Shown here one piece after another: positions 8,441 to 15,137 of a stretch of 42,230 bases of DNA. Origin of the DNA: a virus. Position 1 is the first letter of the stretch. Every line of letters starts with the position of its first letter. The translations under genes and the position numbers were made by a program. Location of the stretch: positions 1 to 42,230 of the IMG/VR virus record IMGVR_UViG_3300046703_000092. One strand, 5' to 3'. The notes beneath the pieces were generated by a model. It had not been told where the DNA came from. It saw only the letters and a program-made list of their open reading frames with translations, and did no database searches.

Positions 8441-8730
8441 GCGACGGCCCCGCGGACGCCGGCCATCGCAAGGAGGCCGCCCCAGGCGGGCGTCGCGGGC
8501 CGGATCCAGGCGCGCTCCCGGTCAGCGTCGAGCGGCGCGACCGGGGAGGCCAGCGCGATCGCGTCGACGTTGCCCGGGCCCACGACCCGAGAGAAGCACG
8601 ACTCGCTGCCCGGGGCGGAGCTGGGGCAGGACGGCCGGCACACGTAACGGCGCGCCTCGGGGTGCCCGATCGGCCAGAAGGCGATCAGGTCCGAGGCGTC
8701 GCGCGTCAGGTGGCAGGCCGCGCAGATCAT
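8437..8730 (-). CDS. Small Cys-containing protein of unknown function
   Basis: A 97-residue protein that I do not recognise. The N-terminus has a CAAC pair and a second pair in VCRPSCPSS, which could bind one zinc. The C-terminal part (DADRERAWIRPATPAWGG) has no clear motif. It overlaps its neighbours by 4 bp on both sides, between the lysis-type genes and the methyltransferase, so it is translated as part of the same coupled series. Confidence 0.6.
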   Translation of the reverse strand: MICAACHLTRDASDLIAFWPIGHPEARRYVCRPSCPSSAPGSESCFSRVVGPGNVDAIALASPVAPLDADRERAWIRPATPAWGGLLAMAGVRGAVA

Positions 8731-8957
8731 CGGGTCAGGACGCCCCCCGATGGCTCGACCACGACTGGCTCAGGGAAGCAGAGGCGGCAGAGCGAGTCGG
8801 CATCCACCTCGGCAAGGGCGGACTCTGGGATCACGATGTACGCGCCCGACTGGTCCGTGTTGCATCCCTCGTCGACCACCAGCCGACGCCCTCTGCGAGT
8901 GCGCTTGTGGATCTTCCCGCTCGAGCGATCGCGGGTCAGGATCGTGTCGCCGTCCAT
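8727..8957 (-). CDS. Small protein of unknown function with C-terminal CRLC
   Basis: A 76-residue protein, charged at the N-terminus (RSSGKIHKRTRRGRRLVVDEG), with CRLCF near the C-terminus that might be half of a metal site. It is coupled to the upstream membrane-protein gene (ATG inside TGA) and to the downstream gene by a 4-bp overlap. I see no known family. Confidence 0.6.
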   Translation of the reverse strand: MDGDTILTRDRSSGKIHKRTRRGRRLVVDEGCNTDQSGAYIVIPESALAEVDADSLCRLCFPEPVVVEPSGGVLTR

Positions 8958-9304
8958 CAGGGCACGTCCGTCATCGGGAAGTCGGGCGGGAACGTGGTCC
9001 CTGTGAGCGCGGCCAGGAGCTGCTTCACCTCGGCTGCGGCTGCGGCCACGACGCCCGCGAGGTAGGCGACCACTAGCGCATCGCTCGTCGTCGGGTCACT
9101 GACCACCTTGGCGGCGATGCCCAGCACCGCGAGCGGCACGAGCTTCTGGAGCACGAGGCTGTCGAGGAGGCGCGGGAGCTTGTTCAGGTCGAACTGCCCC
9201 GCCTCGATCGAGCGCCACACGGTCAGCACGAAGACCGCGAGCGAGAGCAGGGCAAACGCCCACAGCGGGGTGACGAGTGGATCGTTGAGCAGCTGGCTGA
9301 TCAT
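8957..9304 (-). CDS. Small membrane protein, holin candidate
   Basis: A 115-residue protein with an N-terminal transmembrane helix (PLWAFALLSLAVFVLTVW), an amphipathic stretch, and one or two further hydrophobic helices (LVPLAVLGIAAKVV and LVVAYLAGVVAAAAAEV). It is encoded immediately after the lysin candidate with a 4-bp overlap. Size, topology and position fit a holin that permeabilises the membrane for the lysin. A second one-helix candidate is encoded at 10920-11177. The assignment is by context. Confidence 0.55.
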   Translation of the reverse strand: MISQLLNDPLVTPLWAFALLSLAVFVLTVWRSIEAGQFDLNKLPRLLDSLVLQKLVPLAVLGIAAKVVSDPTTSDALVVAYLAGVVAAAAAEVKQLLAALTGTTFPPDFPMTDVP

Positions 9305-9909
9305 CGGGGCCTCCAGATCGCGAACGTCACGCTCCATCCGCTCGTGCCGGGTAGAGCGTTGATGGCCCGGCTCAGGAATGTGGTGTCGAAGCGGTCGTAG
9401 ACGGGCGCTGGCCGCGCGCCGTCCATGCCGTTCCAGTGGTGGTCGGGATCGCGGGTCCAGCAGACCCAGCGCCCGTTGACCTTGCGGCGGCCCCACAGGC
9501 TGATGGCGTGGGCGCCAAGGAAGCCCATGTCGACCTTGCCCCCGACCTGGCATTCCTTGACCGTCGGGTAGCCGGCGTATCCCACGCCGACGAGGACGAT
9601 GCCGCGATCCGTCGCCTCGAGAGCGGATGAAGCGGTCACGTGGTCGGCGTACTCGTAGCCCTTGACGCCGAAGGCGCGGAGGCCGGCCAGGAACTGGGCG
9701 GGCGTCAGCCCGCCGCACGGGATCGGGTCACTCGGACGGGCTGCGTGGCGGAAGGCGGCCGGGGTGATCGTCCGGCCACGGTCACGGCGCACGATCTCGA
9801 CGCCCACGCTGTCCGTGCAGCAGGAGCGTCCGCCGCATGGAGCGCCGGGGTAGCCGATCTGCCGGATGGGCGGGACCAGGGTCGGCAGGAGGTTGACCTG
9901 GTCGCTCAT
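9301..9909 (-). CDS. Cysteine-peptidase-like protein (C39-like fold), endolysin candidate
   Basis: A 202-residue protein with the layout of papain-fold/C39-like peptidases: Cys30/Cys31 in GGRSCCTDSV, His134 in FLGAHAISLWG, and Asp154/Asp156 in CWTRDPDHHW. This pattern of Cys, then GxHAI, then WxRDPD is shared by peptidase-type lysins and virion proteins of GC-rich phages. It has no signal peptide and lies between several small membrane-protein genes, so a peptidoglycan-cutting endolysin released by a holin is the likeliest role. No separate cell-wall-binding domain is visible. Start ATG at 9909. Confidence 0.6.
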   Translation of the reverse strand: MSDQVNLLPTLVPPIRQIGYPGAPCGGRSCCTDSVGVEIVRRDRGRTITPAAFRHAARPSDPIPCGGLTPAQFLAGLRAFGVKGYEYADHVTASSALEATDRGIVLVGVGYAGYPTVKECQVGGKVDMGFLGAHAISLWGRRKVNGRWVCWTRDPDHHWNGMDGARPAPVYDRFDTTFLSRAINALPGTSGWSVTFAIWRPR

Positions 9910-10238
9910 GCCAGCGCCCTCGTCTCGCCGTGCATCCCATCGCGGCAGAAACCGCAGAACACCACGACGGCCTCGCGGCAGCCGCAGGCGCAGACGCACG
10001 TGACGGCGGGCTCAGGAAGCGGGCGTGGATAGGAGGCAGTCCCGATGTCAGCCGGGTCACCGTTCCTCCACGCCCGCTTCCTGAACGTGCGCAGCGCCTC
10101 ACGCTCGCGGTATTCCGGGTGAGCCGCGCGCCAGGCACGGTGATAGGCCGCGCTATAGCCAGGCTCATGCCAACGCCCGCCGCGGGAGCCGGCGCCCGTG
10201 GGCAGGCGGTTCGCCATCGGCATCATCGCAGTGGTCAT
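9906..10238 (-). CDS. Small Cys-rich protein
   Basis: A 110-residue protein. The middle carries YSAAYHRAWRAAHPEYRERE, a pattern seen next to zinc sites in many phage proteins. The C-terminus has a Cys cluster (CVCACGC, then FCGFC) that probably binds zinc. It lies inside the lysis-type cluster, overlapping both neighbours by 4 bp. I do not recognise a defined family. DNA or RNA binding is possible. Confidence 0.6.
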   Translation of the reverse strand: MTTAMMPMANRLPTGAGSRGGRWHEPGYSAAYHRAWRAAHPEYREREALRTFRKRAWRNGDPADIGTASYPRPLPEPAVTCVCACGCREAVVVFCGFCRDGMHGETRALA

Positions 10239-10714
10239 GGCGTCGTCTCTGGTTCGCGGTCGAGGTCGAGCTCGTCCTCTGCCGCTGTCGTCGGGGTGCG
10301 GGACGCGGCGCGTCTCACTCGCCAGATCTCGAGCGCGTAGCTGATCGGGATCGCGACGACCACCGCCAAGAGAAGACCGCTGATCGGGCCGGTGACATCC
10401 GTCGACGGCGAGGGGATATCGAACCATCCGGTTCGGTCGCCAGCCCGCGCCACGACGAGATAGCCGACCCAGATCCCCAACGCCAACTTGCCGGACTGTG
10501 CCGCGACCAACATCCTGAAAAAGCGGGACCGCGGAGCAGGCTGGCGCTCGTAGATCCGCACGATGTAGAGCTCGGAGAGGATCGCGAGGACCACCAGCGG
10601 AGGGAGACCGATGACGATGGCGACGTCCAGCGACGTGGCGGGGAGCACGAGGATCGCGATGATGCCGGCCGTGAGAGCCAGGGCCGTGGTGACGAGGCTG
10701 CGCTTCGGCGTCAT
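10235..10714 (-). CDS. Polytopic membrane protein
   Basis: A 159-residue protein with about four transmembrane helices: two near the N-terminus (LVTTALALTAGIIAILVL; VAIVIGLPPLVVLAILSEL), one in the middle (LALGIWVGYLVVA) and one near the C-terminus (GLLLAVVVAIPISYALEIW). It ends in a short acidic tail. Its place within the lysis-type cluster suggests a lysis or superinfection-exclusion role, but no family is recognised. ATG at 10714 overlaps the upstream stop. Confidence 0.6.
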   Translation of the reverse strand: MTPKRSLVTTALALTAGIIAILVLPATSLDVAIVIGLPPLVVLAILSELYIVRIYERQPAPRSRFFRMLVAAQSGKLALGIWVGYLVVARAGDRTGWFDIPSPSTDVTGPISGLLLAVVVAIPISYALEIWRVRRAASRTPTTAAEDELDLDREPETTP

Positions 10715-10923
10715 CGCGGCTTCCGCCGGCGCTCTACCCAAGGGAGCGGCCCGAACGCTTGATCCGCGTGCGCCATCGCCTCGTGGATCGCCGCGTCAGC
10801 TCGCGTCAGGATCCGGCGCTGCTCGACCTTCGCGCGGACCAGGTCAACGCGGTCCGCGGACGCGACCGCCGGTGGCAGATCCTCCGGCGCCCAACGGCTC
10901 AGCATCCTACGCAGCCAGCTCAT
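10711..10923 (-). CDS. Small basic protein of unknown function
   Basis: A 70-residue protein, Arg-rich and predicted helical (DLVRAKVEQRRILTRADAAIHEAMAHADQ), with a tryptophan near each end. No transmembrane segment or known motif is seen. It is coupled by 4-bp overlaps to two membrane-protein genes, so it may be an accessory of the lysis-type cluster. Confidence 0.5.
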   Translation of the reverse strand: MSWLRRMLSRWAPEDLPPAVASADRVDLVRAKVEQRRILTRADAAIHEAMAHADQAFGPLPWVERRRKPR

Positions 10924-11177
10924 GCACGGCTCTTGCCGGTGAGCGTCTCGACCACATCCGTGAGCCGGTCCAGCTTCGCGAGGGAGTTGTTCGCGATGGC
11001 TTTCCATTCGTCGCGATCGACGCGAAGCTCGGCGAGACGTGACTCCCCTTCGGCGCGGGCGTCCTTGAACTCGCCCTCTCGGCGGACCTTGCCGGTGAGG
11101 AACGCCCAGATCGCGATGACGAAGAGGGCGCTCGAGCCGAGGTTGGCGATCGCATCGACGACATCTGGACTTAGCAC
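10920..11177 (-). CDS. Single-helix membrane protein with coiled coil, holin-like candidate
   Basis: An 85-residue protein with one N-terminal transmembrane helix (IANLGSSALFVIAIWAFL) followed by a charged, probable coiled-coil tail (EFKDARAEGESRLAELRVDRDEW). One-helix proteins of this form often sit beside the lysin in siphophages as a holin or co-holin. It is the first gene after the promoter at 11350-11378. The GTG at 11177 is the best start, as no in-frame ATG is available close by. A longer Arg-rich extension upstream looks non-coding. Confidence 0.55.
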   Translation of the reverse strand: MLSPDVVDAIANLGSSALFVIAIWAFLTGKVRREGEFKDARAEGESRLAELRVDRDEWKAIANNSLAKLDRLTDVVETLTGKSRA

Positions 11178-11277
11178 CCGCGCATCACGAGGACGGCGGG
11201 CGTTGTACCGGGGATGACGGACCCCGGCGACCGGGCGGGCGAAGGGGCTGTGCGGCTCGCCAGTAGCTGAACGGGAC

Positions 11278-11309
11278 GCCCGGACGCGAAGAGGAGTCGA
11301 CGTCCGGGC
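11278..11309 (-). other. Hairpin in the leader of the lysis-type region
   Basis: GCCCGGACG at 11278-11286 and CGTCCGGGC at 11301-11309 form a perfect 9-bp stem with a 14-nt loop. No U-run follows on either strand, so it is not a standard intrinsic terminator. With the next dyad it makes a structured leader of about 165 nt before the first lysis-region gene, or part of an integrase site. Confidence 0.6.
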
Positions 11310-11315
11310 AGGTGT

Positions 11316-11333
11316 CCACGCCCTATAGCGTGG
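11316..11333 (-). other. Second leader dyad
   Basis: CCACGC (11316-11321) and GCGTGG (11328-11333) are separated by CCTATA. The 6-bp dyad lies between the promoter and the larger hairpin. It could be RNA structure, an operator, or part of the attP site expected near a serine integrase gene. Between 11178 and 11277 I see only more GC-rich potential structure and no gene. Confidence 0.45.
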
Positions 11334-11349
11334 GCGCGTTAGCCGGCGC

Positions 11350-11378
11350 TTACTACCCTGACAACCAACACGTGTCAA
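11350..11378 (-). promoter_or_regulatory. Leftward sigma70-type promoter with dyad operator
   Basis: On the minus strand TTGACA (11378-11373) matches the consensus -35. It is followed after 17 bp by TAGTAA (11355-11350) as a weak -10. The -35 overlaps the palindrome ACACGTGT (11368-11375) and an outer dyad of TGACA (11359-11363) and TGTCA (11373-11377), which look like a regulator site. It would drive the lysis-type cluster and perhaps the packaging genes beyond. Confidence 0.55.
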
Positions 11379-11411
11379 ACAGAGGGGGTCGAATGGCCCG
11401 CGGCGGGCAGG

Positions 11412-11633
11412 TCAAACGGCCTTCGCTGATCTCAGATTGCCGCGCTTCGAGAGCCGAAAGATGAGCTGCTCGTTGCTCTCAACTCCGACGCGAATCCGGG
11501 CGTCGGCGATGAGGTTGCGGAACGTCAGCGGAGAGATACCCATCGAGTGGGCGGCGGCCTTCGGGTTGCCGGTGGCGAGGAGAGCGCGGACGGCGTCGAG
11601 CTGGCGTGGCGTCAGGGCGCGAGCCCGCGCCAT
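11412..11633 (-). CDS. LuxR-type HTH protein lacking any sensory domain
   Basis: A 73-residue protein consisting almost only of a LuxR/GerE-type helix-turn-helix: LTPRQLDAVRALLATGNPKA, AAHSMGISPLTFRNLIADAR, then VGVESNEQLIFRL. There is no receiver or autoinducer domain. It should bind DNA as a dimer. The neighbouring promoter with a dyad over its -35 lies only 34 nt downstream of its stop, so it is a natural candidate regulator of the lysis/late region. The start overlaps the integrase stop by 1 bp, so the two are co-transcribed. Confidence 0.8.
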   Translation of the reverse strand: MARARALTPRQLDAVRALLATGNPKAAAHSMGISPLTFRNLIADARIRVGVESNEQLIFRLSKRGNLRSAKAV

Positions 11634-13183
11634 CAGCCGACCAGGCAGATGCGCCGCTCGGGGAGCGGCATGGTCACGCGGCAGCCCCGGATCTGCTGGC
11701 TGGCGGAGGCCCGAGTCCTCTCGCCCCGACCATAACCAGCAGATGCGCTCGAAAACGCCTCCGCGAGCCCCCGCGCGATCGCCGCGGGCGTCGGCTCCAG
11801 GCGCATCGACCGCAACCCCAGGACGTCGACGCGCTCGAAGAGCGACTCCGACATGGCGCGGCGCGAGAGCGGCGCGTCGTCCCAGAGCGAGGGCAGCTTG
11901 CGCAGGTAGTCGACGACCTCGGCCGCCTCCATCGCGGTCGGCGCCACGAGCTCGCGGGCCGCTGCCTCCTGCTCGTCGAGCACGGCCATGGTCGCCTCGA
12001 GGGCCCGGGCGTCGCGGTCGTGGCGGTAGCGGGCCACGGCAGCCTCGCGCTCGCGCTCGACGCGGGCCAGGCCCAGGCGATCGGGCTCCGGATCCCGCGT
12101 CACGGCGACGACCTCGGCAACCAGGTCGGCACCGAGCGCGATCCGGTCGAGGACGTCTCGAACGATCGCCTCGTACTCCGCGGCGCGGTAGCTCGCCCCT
12201 GGCATGTCGCGACGCTGGCCGCGCTTGCGGTTGCGCGGCTCCCGCCGGACGGCCCTGAACGCGTCACAGGCGTCGGGGTGGCGGTAGCGCCCCGTGTCGC
12301 CGATCAGGTGCCTGCCGCACGCCGCGCAGTGGAGCTGGGTCAGCGCGTAGGGCCGGCGCGTCGTGACCCGGCCGTCCCGGGTCCGGCGGAGCTCGCGAAT
12401 CGCCTGGACGGTCTCCCACAGCGCGGGCTCGACGATCGGCGCCCAGTGCGCGCGCTCGCCGGTACGGAGTCGGCCGACGTAGAGCGGGCTCGTGAGCATG
12501 CCGCGGACGGTGTAGAGCGGCAGCCCCGTGGCAGCGGCGACGGCTCGATCGTTCATCCGCGACGCGGCGAGCTCGAACGCCCGGACCACGACGTCCACAC
12601 GTTCCGGGTCGGCCTCCATGAGCTTCGTCGTGGGATCGCGCCGCAGCCCGAAGGGCGCCCGCCCGCCAGGGTCGCGTTGCTCGGCGCGCTTCGCGGCGTA
12701 GCCCTCTCGGACGCGGCGGCGGTGCTTGCGGAGCCAGGAGTCGGCCGCCTTCGCCTCGTCGACGAGCTGGTCCCAATGGCGCTCGTTCGAGGACAGGAGC
12801 TCCTCGTCACAGAACCAGACGGCGACCCCGCCCGGGTGAAGGTCCTCCTCGAGCAGGTTCAGCGTCTGGCGGAGGTTGCGCTGCCAGCGGGCGACGTAGC
12901 CCACCAGGAGCAGGTCGAACTCGCCTTCGGCGGCCGAGGCCAGCATCGCCCGCATCGCCGGCGAGCCGTGCACTGTGGCGCCCGACTGCGCGGCAGACCA
13001 TTCGAGCCCGGTGTCGACGAGAGCGAGACGTCGGATCGCGCCAGCCTGGAGCTCGCGCTGGGCGCCAGGGCCATACCGGTCGAACTGGCCGGTGGTGCTC
13101 TCGCGGATCCACCGAGCAACGCGGAGGCCGCGGAGGTCGTCCACCGATCGCGGGAGACGGGGGGTCAACGCGGAGCCGCCCAT
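11633..13183 (-). CDS. int: Large serine recombinase (integrase)
   Basis: A 516-residue protein. The N-terminal resolvase domain starts with RVARWIRESTTGQ, with Ser29 as the likely nucleophile, and continues with FDLLLVGYVARWQRN, carrying the catalytic arginines. Next comes the recombinase domain (KRAEQRDPGGRAPFGLRRD, SPLYVGRLRTGERAHWAPIVEPALWE). A zinc ribbon follows, with LHCAACGRHLIG and a third Cys in YRHPDACDAF. The helical C-terminal part probably contains the coiled coil. It integrates and excises the prophage. The attP site should lie nearby. Alternative start: TTG at 13168, overlapping the upstream stop. Confidence 0.9.
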   Translation of the reverse strand: MGGSALTPRLPRSVDDLRGLRVARWIRESTTGQFDRYGPGAQRELQAGAIRRLALVDTGLEWSAAQSGATVHGSPAMRAMLASAAEGEFDLLLVGYVARWQRNLRQTLNLLEEDLHPGGVAVWFCDEELLSSNERHWDQLVDEAKAADSWLRKHRRRVREGYAAKRAEQRDPGGRAPFGLRRDPTTKLMEADPERVDVVVRAFELAASRMNDRAVAAATGLPLYTVRGMLTSPLYVGRLRTGERAHWAPIVEPALWETVQAIRELRRTRDGRVTTRRPYALTQLHCAACGRHLIGDTGRYRHPDACDAFRAVRREPRNRKRGQRRDMPGASYRAAEYEAIVRDVLDRIALGADLVAEVVAVTRDPEPDRLGLARVEREREAAVARYRHDRDARALEATMAVLDEQEAAARELVAPTAMEAAEVVDYLRKLPSLWDDAPLSRRAMSESLFERVDVLGLRSMRLEPTPAAIARGLAEAFSSASAGYGRGERTRASASQQIRGCRVTMPLPERRICLVG

Positions 13184-13446
13184 CGCTCGAAGTTGACCAT
13201 GAAGTCCGCGACCGTGTCGTCCGGGCTGGCCCCTGATCCAGTGATGCGGCCTTGGTAGTCCTGCCCGGCAAGGAGCTCGAGCGTCCACATCTGGTCTCGC
13301 CCAAGGATCATCTGGAGATGGCCGCCCTCGAGACGCTCGAGCGGAACGACCTCGGCCATGAGCACCCGGACCTGTGCATAGAGATCGCCTCCGCCCTGGG
13401 CCCGCTTTCGAGCCAGCCAATGCTCGCGCCGGTCGCCATCCGTCAC
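13165..13446 (-). CDS. Protein of unknown function upstream of the integrase
   Basis: A 93-residue protein with a basic N-terminus (REHWLARKRAQGG) and an acidic/hydrophobic rest (QVRVLMAEVVPLERLEGGHL, DDTVADFMVNFERW). I recognise no family. It overlaps the integrase start by up to 19 bp and begins with a GTG inside the preceding stop (GTGA). Overlap with the integrase could mean translational coupling, perhaps as an accessory or directionality factor, but there is no motif evidence for that. Confidence 0.5.
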   Translation of the reverse strand: MTDGDRREHWLARKRAQGGGDLYAQVRVLMAEVVPLERLEGGHLQMILGRDQMWTLELLAGQDYQGRITGSGASPDDTVADFMVNFERWAAPR

Positions 13447-13589
13447 GCTGCCCGTCCTCCCTGATTGCCGCCGGTCACGACCACGATCCTACGCCGCCGC
13501 TCGGCCGCCTCGGCAGCCCGTCGCGCGGCGATCTCGGCGATCGCAGCTGCGAGCGCCAGGACGATCGGGTCGGTCGGTCGGCGGTTCAT
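13443..13589 (-). CDS. Small Ala/Arg-rich helical peptide
   Basis: A 48-residue reading frame beginning MNRRPTDPIVLALAAAIAEI and continuing as an Ala/Arg/Glu-rich helix, ending in VVVTGGNQGGRAA. The stop overlaps the next start as GTGA, and the ATG is 4 nt after the upstream stop. This spacing matches the compact layout of the region and supports it as a real gene. Function unknown. Confidence 0.5.
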   Translation of the reverse strand: MNRRPTDPIVLALAAAIAEIAARRAAEAAERRRRIVVVTGGNQGGRAA

Positions 13590-13592
13590 CAG

Positions 13593-13721
13593 TCAGCCGA
13601 TCCTCGACACGATCACCGCCGCCACCACGAGGATCACGACCCAGAACAGGGCTAGCGCCACCAGGACGAGGGCGCAGCCGCAGCCCCGGGCGGGATCGGC
13701 GTCGGTGTAGTGGGTGGTCAT
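13593..13721 (-). CDS. Small single-pass membrane protein
   Basis: A 42-residue protein. It has a short N-terminal segment (MTTHYTDADPARGCGC) with two cysteines followed by one long hydrophobic helix (ALVLVALALFWVVILVVAAV) and a short C-terminus. The start overlaps the upstream stop by 4 bp. Similar Cys-plus-helix miniproteins occur elsewhere in this genome (18220-18375). Function unknown. Confidence 0.55.
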   Translation of the reverse strand: MTTHYTDADPARGCGCALVLVALALFWVVILVVAAVIVSRIG

Positions 13722-13960
13722 GACCGCAGCCGCTTCCGCTTGACGATGGACCTCTGGGGGATGAGCGTCACCTCGCCGACTCGCTTCCCGTGGACGCTCC
13801 CGGCGAGGATCAGGACGCGCTTGTCATCGGCGAGGACGTAGCCCATCGATCGGACCCGCACGAGCGACCGGCCTTCCTTGGAGAGCACGGCCTCACGGTC
13901 GTCCCAGGCAGCCGTCAGATGCGCGGCGTCGTACCACGTGACTTCGAGCCGACGGGTCAT
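13718..13960 (-). CDS. Small beta-rich basic protein of unknown function
   Basis: An 80-residue protein, probably all beta (RLEVTWYDAAHL, SLVRVRSMGYVLADDKRVLILAGSV), ending in a basic tail (SIVKRKRLRS). No family is recognised. It follows the HNH gene with a 4-bp overlap (ATGA) and precedes a small membrane protein in the same way. Confidence 0.55.
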   Translation of the reverse strand: MTRRLEVTWYDAAHLTAAWDDREAVLSKEGRSLVRVRSMGYVLADDKRVLILAGSVHGKRVGEVTLIPQRSIVKRKRLRS

Positions 13961-14373
13961 TCGGGGTACTTCCTGAACCACCGGGAGACCGTCATCCGGT
14001 GGACGCCCAGCTCTGCGGCGATCGCGCCCACCTTCCACCCGGCTGCCCTGTAGCCACGGGCGATCGCGGCGAGGGCTACGGCCCGGTCTCGCTGCATCGC
14101 GTTGACCCTCGGGCGGCGGCCACCGGAGGCGCGCCCAACGTGGGCCATCGCCATGCGCCGGTGCTCAGCATCGTGGTCCGCCTTGCACAGGAAGGCGATG
14201 TTGGCCGGCACGTTGTTCGTCTGGTCACCGTCACGGTGGTGCCGGTGGATGAGCCCCAGCCCTCCGCGTCCACCGGGCTGGTTGACGGCGCCGCACACCT
14301 CGCAGGGCCTGTTCGGGCTCTTGGAGTCGCGCGTGATCGTGGCGCCGCAATGGGCGCAGGTCGGCTGGTCCAT
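13957..14373 (-). CDS. HNH endonuclease with C-terminal helix-turn-helix
   Basis: A 138-residue protein. Zinc-type pairs CAHC and CEVC (residues 6-27) are followed by the HNH core (LIHRHHRDGDQTNNVPANIA, then FLCKADHDAEHRR). The C-terminal 40 residues hold an HTH (GAIAAELGVHRMTVSRWFRKY) for sequence recognition. Free-standing HNH-HTH proteins of this size are typical homing endonucleases of phages, though some help packaging. The RBS (GGGGA, 6 nt before the ATG) lies inside an 8-base motif that is complementary to a hairpin loop just upstream, suggesting translational control. Confidence 0.85.
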   Translation of the reverse strand: MDQPTCAHCGATITRDSKSPNRPCEVCGAVNQPGGRGGLGLIHRHHRDGDQTNNVPANIAFLCKADHDAEHRRMAMAHVGRASGGRRPRVNAMQRDRAVALAAIARGYRAAGWKVGAIAAELGVHRMTVSRWFRKYPE

Positions 14374-14375
14374 GT

Positions 14376-14461
14376 CTAGTCCCCATGGACGCAACGACGC
14401 CCGGCAGGGACTAGCTACCGGGCGCCGTTGGCATCGTATCGAATTGGTCGCTGCTAGTCCC
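14376..14461 (-). promoter_or_regulatory. Structured HNH leader: hairpin plus three GGGACTAG elements
   Basis: On the minus strand, GGGACTAG occurs at 14461-14454 and again at 14383-14376, where it overlaps the HNH RBS. The complement CTAGTCCC (14414-14407) sits in the 13-nt loop of a 12-bp hairpin with one mismatch (14429-14418 with 14404-14393). The loop can pair with either copy. Pairing downstream would make a pseudoknot hiding the RBS. It lies in a 95-nt intergenic gap with no obvious promoter or U-run. It could equally be a protein operator. Confidence 0.6.
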
Positions 14462-14468
14462 AGCGCGC

Positions 14469-15137
14469 TCATTGTACCGTCTCCACGGTCACCGGAACGA
14501 GGCCCCGCGAGGGGTCCGCGAGCCTCGCGAAGGCGTCTCGGCTGAGGTCGACAACCCGGGCATCGGGCGTCCCCACCAGGCATTGACAGCTCGTGATGAC
14601 GCTCGACACGACACAGCGCGAGCCAGCGCAGACGCGGATCGTGACGTGCGTCCCGGCGACGTAGCCCGGCAGCGCGGCGTAGATCCCGGGGCCGAAGCTC
14701 GCCCACCAGGAGGCCGTCCCCGCGACCCGGGTACCGGACCGAGCCGCGAGGACGATGGGGTGCTCCGCCATGGACAACCCCGAACCTTCCGGCCTCGCGG
14801 CCGTCTCGCACGGTTCAGGGAGGGCGCCACAGCGGGTATGCGCGCTGGACGCCGACGGAGCAGGGACGCCTACCGGCCGGACGTCTCCGGACGCGGTTGC
14901 CGGCACGATGGCCGGATCGAGCGGCGCCCCGGGCAGCCCCGAAGCTGCGTCCTCCGTGGCAACGTCAGCCTGCAGGGCCGACACACCGGAGGCATTCGGG
15001 GCTGCCCGGGAGGCCGCGATGGCGACGTCCGGGATGACGAGGCGCAGGATCAGGAAGCCGGCGACGATGCCGACGGCGACGGCGGAGGCGATGCCGAACC
15101 AGAGGGCGAGCAGGGTCAGGGCGGGGCGCGCGCTCAT
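14469..15137 (-). CDS. RlpA-like double-psi beta-barrel protein with membrane anchor
   Basis: A 222-residue protein. An N-terminal transmembrane helix or signal anchor (residues 8-34, LLALWFGIASAVAVGIVAGF) is followed by a low-complexity Ala/Pro linker. A C-terminal RlpA-like/double-psi barrel domain follows: GTASWWASFGPGIYAALP, then VTIRVCAGSRCVVSSVITSC, ending RVVDLSRDAFARLAD. Some RlpA proteins cut glycan strands. This copy has the barrel signature but catalysis is unproven. It would act outside the membrane, perhaps in lysis, entry or host modification. It is coupled to the DUF4326 gene upstream. Confidence 0.75.
   Translation of the reverse strand: MSARPALTLLALWFGIASAVAVGIVAGFLILRLVIPDVAIAASRAAPNASGVSALQADVATEDAASGLPGAPLDPAIVPATASGDVRPVGVPAPSASSAHTRCGALPEPCETAARPEGSGLSMAEHPIVLAARSGTRVAGTASWWASFGPGIYAALPGYVAGTHVTIRVCAGSRCVVSSVITSCQCLVGTPDARVVDLSRDAFARLADPSRGLVPVTVETVQ

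Noticed and set aside
11606-13258. 550-codon plus-strand open frame opposite the integrase
   Set aside because: The minus strand encodes a full serine integrase; this frame has no domain and ends arbitrarily.
13165-13446. Recombination directionality factor for the integrase
   Set aside because: Its position fits, but the sequence has no HTH or coiled-coil pattern that would support that name, so it is left as unknown.
14393-14429. Intrinsic terminator for the RlpA-like gene
   Set aside because: The stem is strong but no U-run follows on either strand, and the loop's complementarity to two flanking motifs suggests another role.
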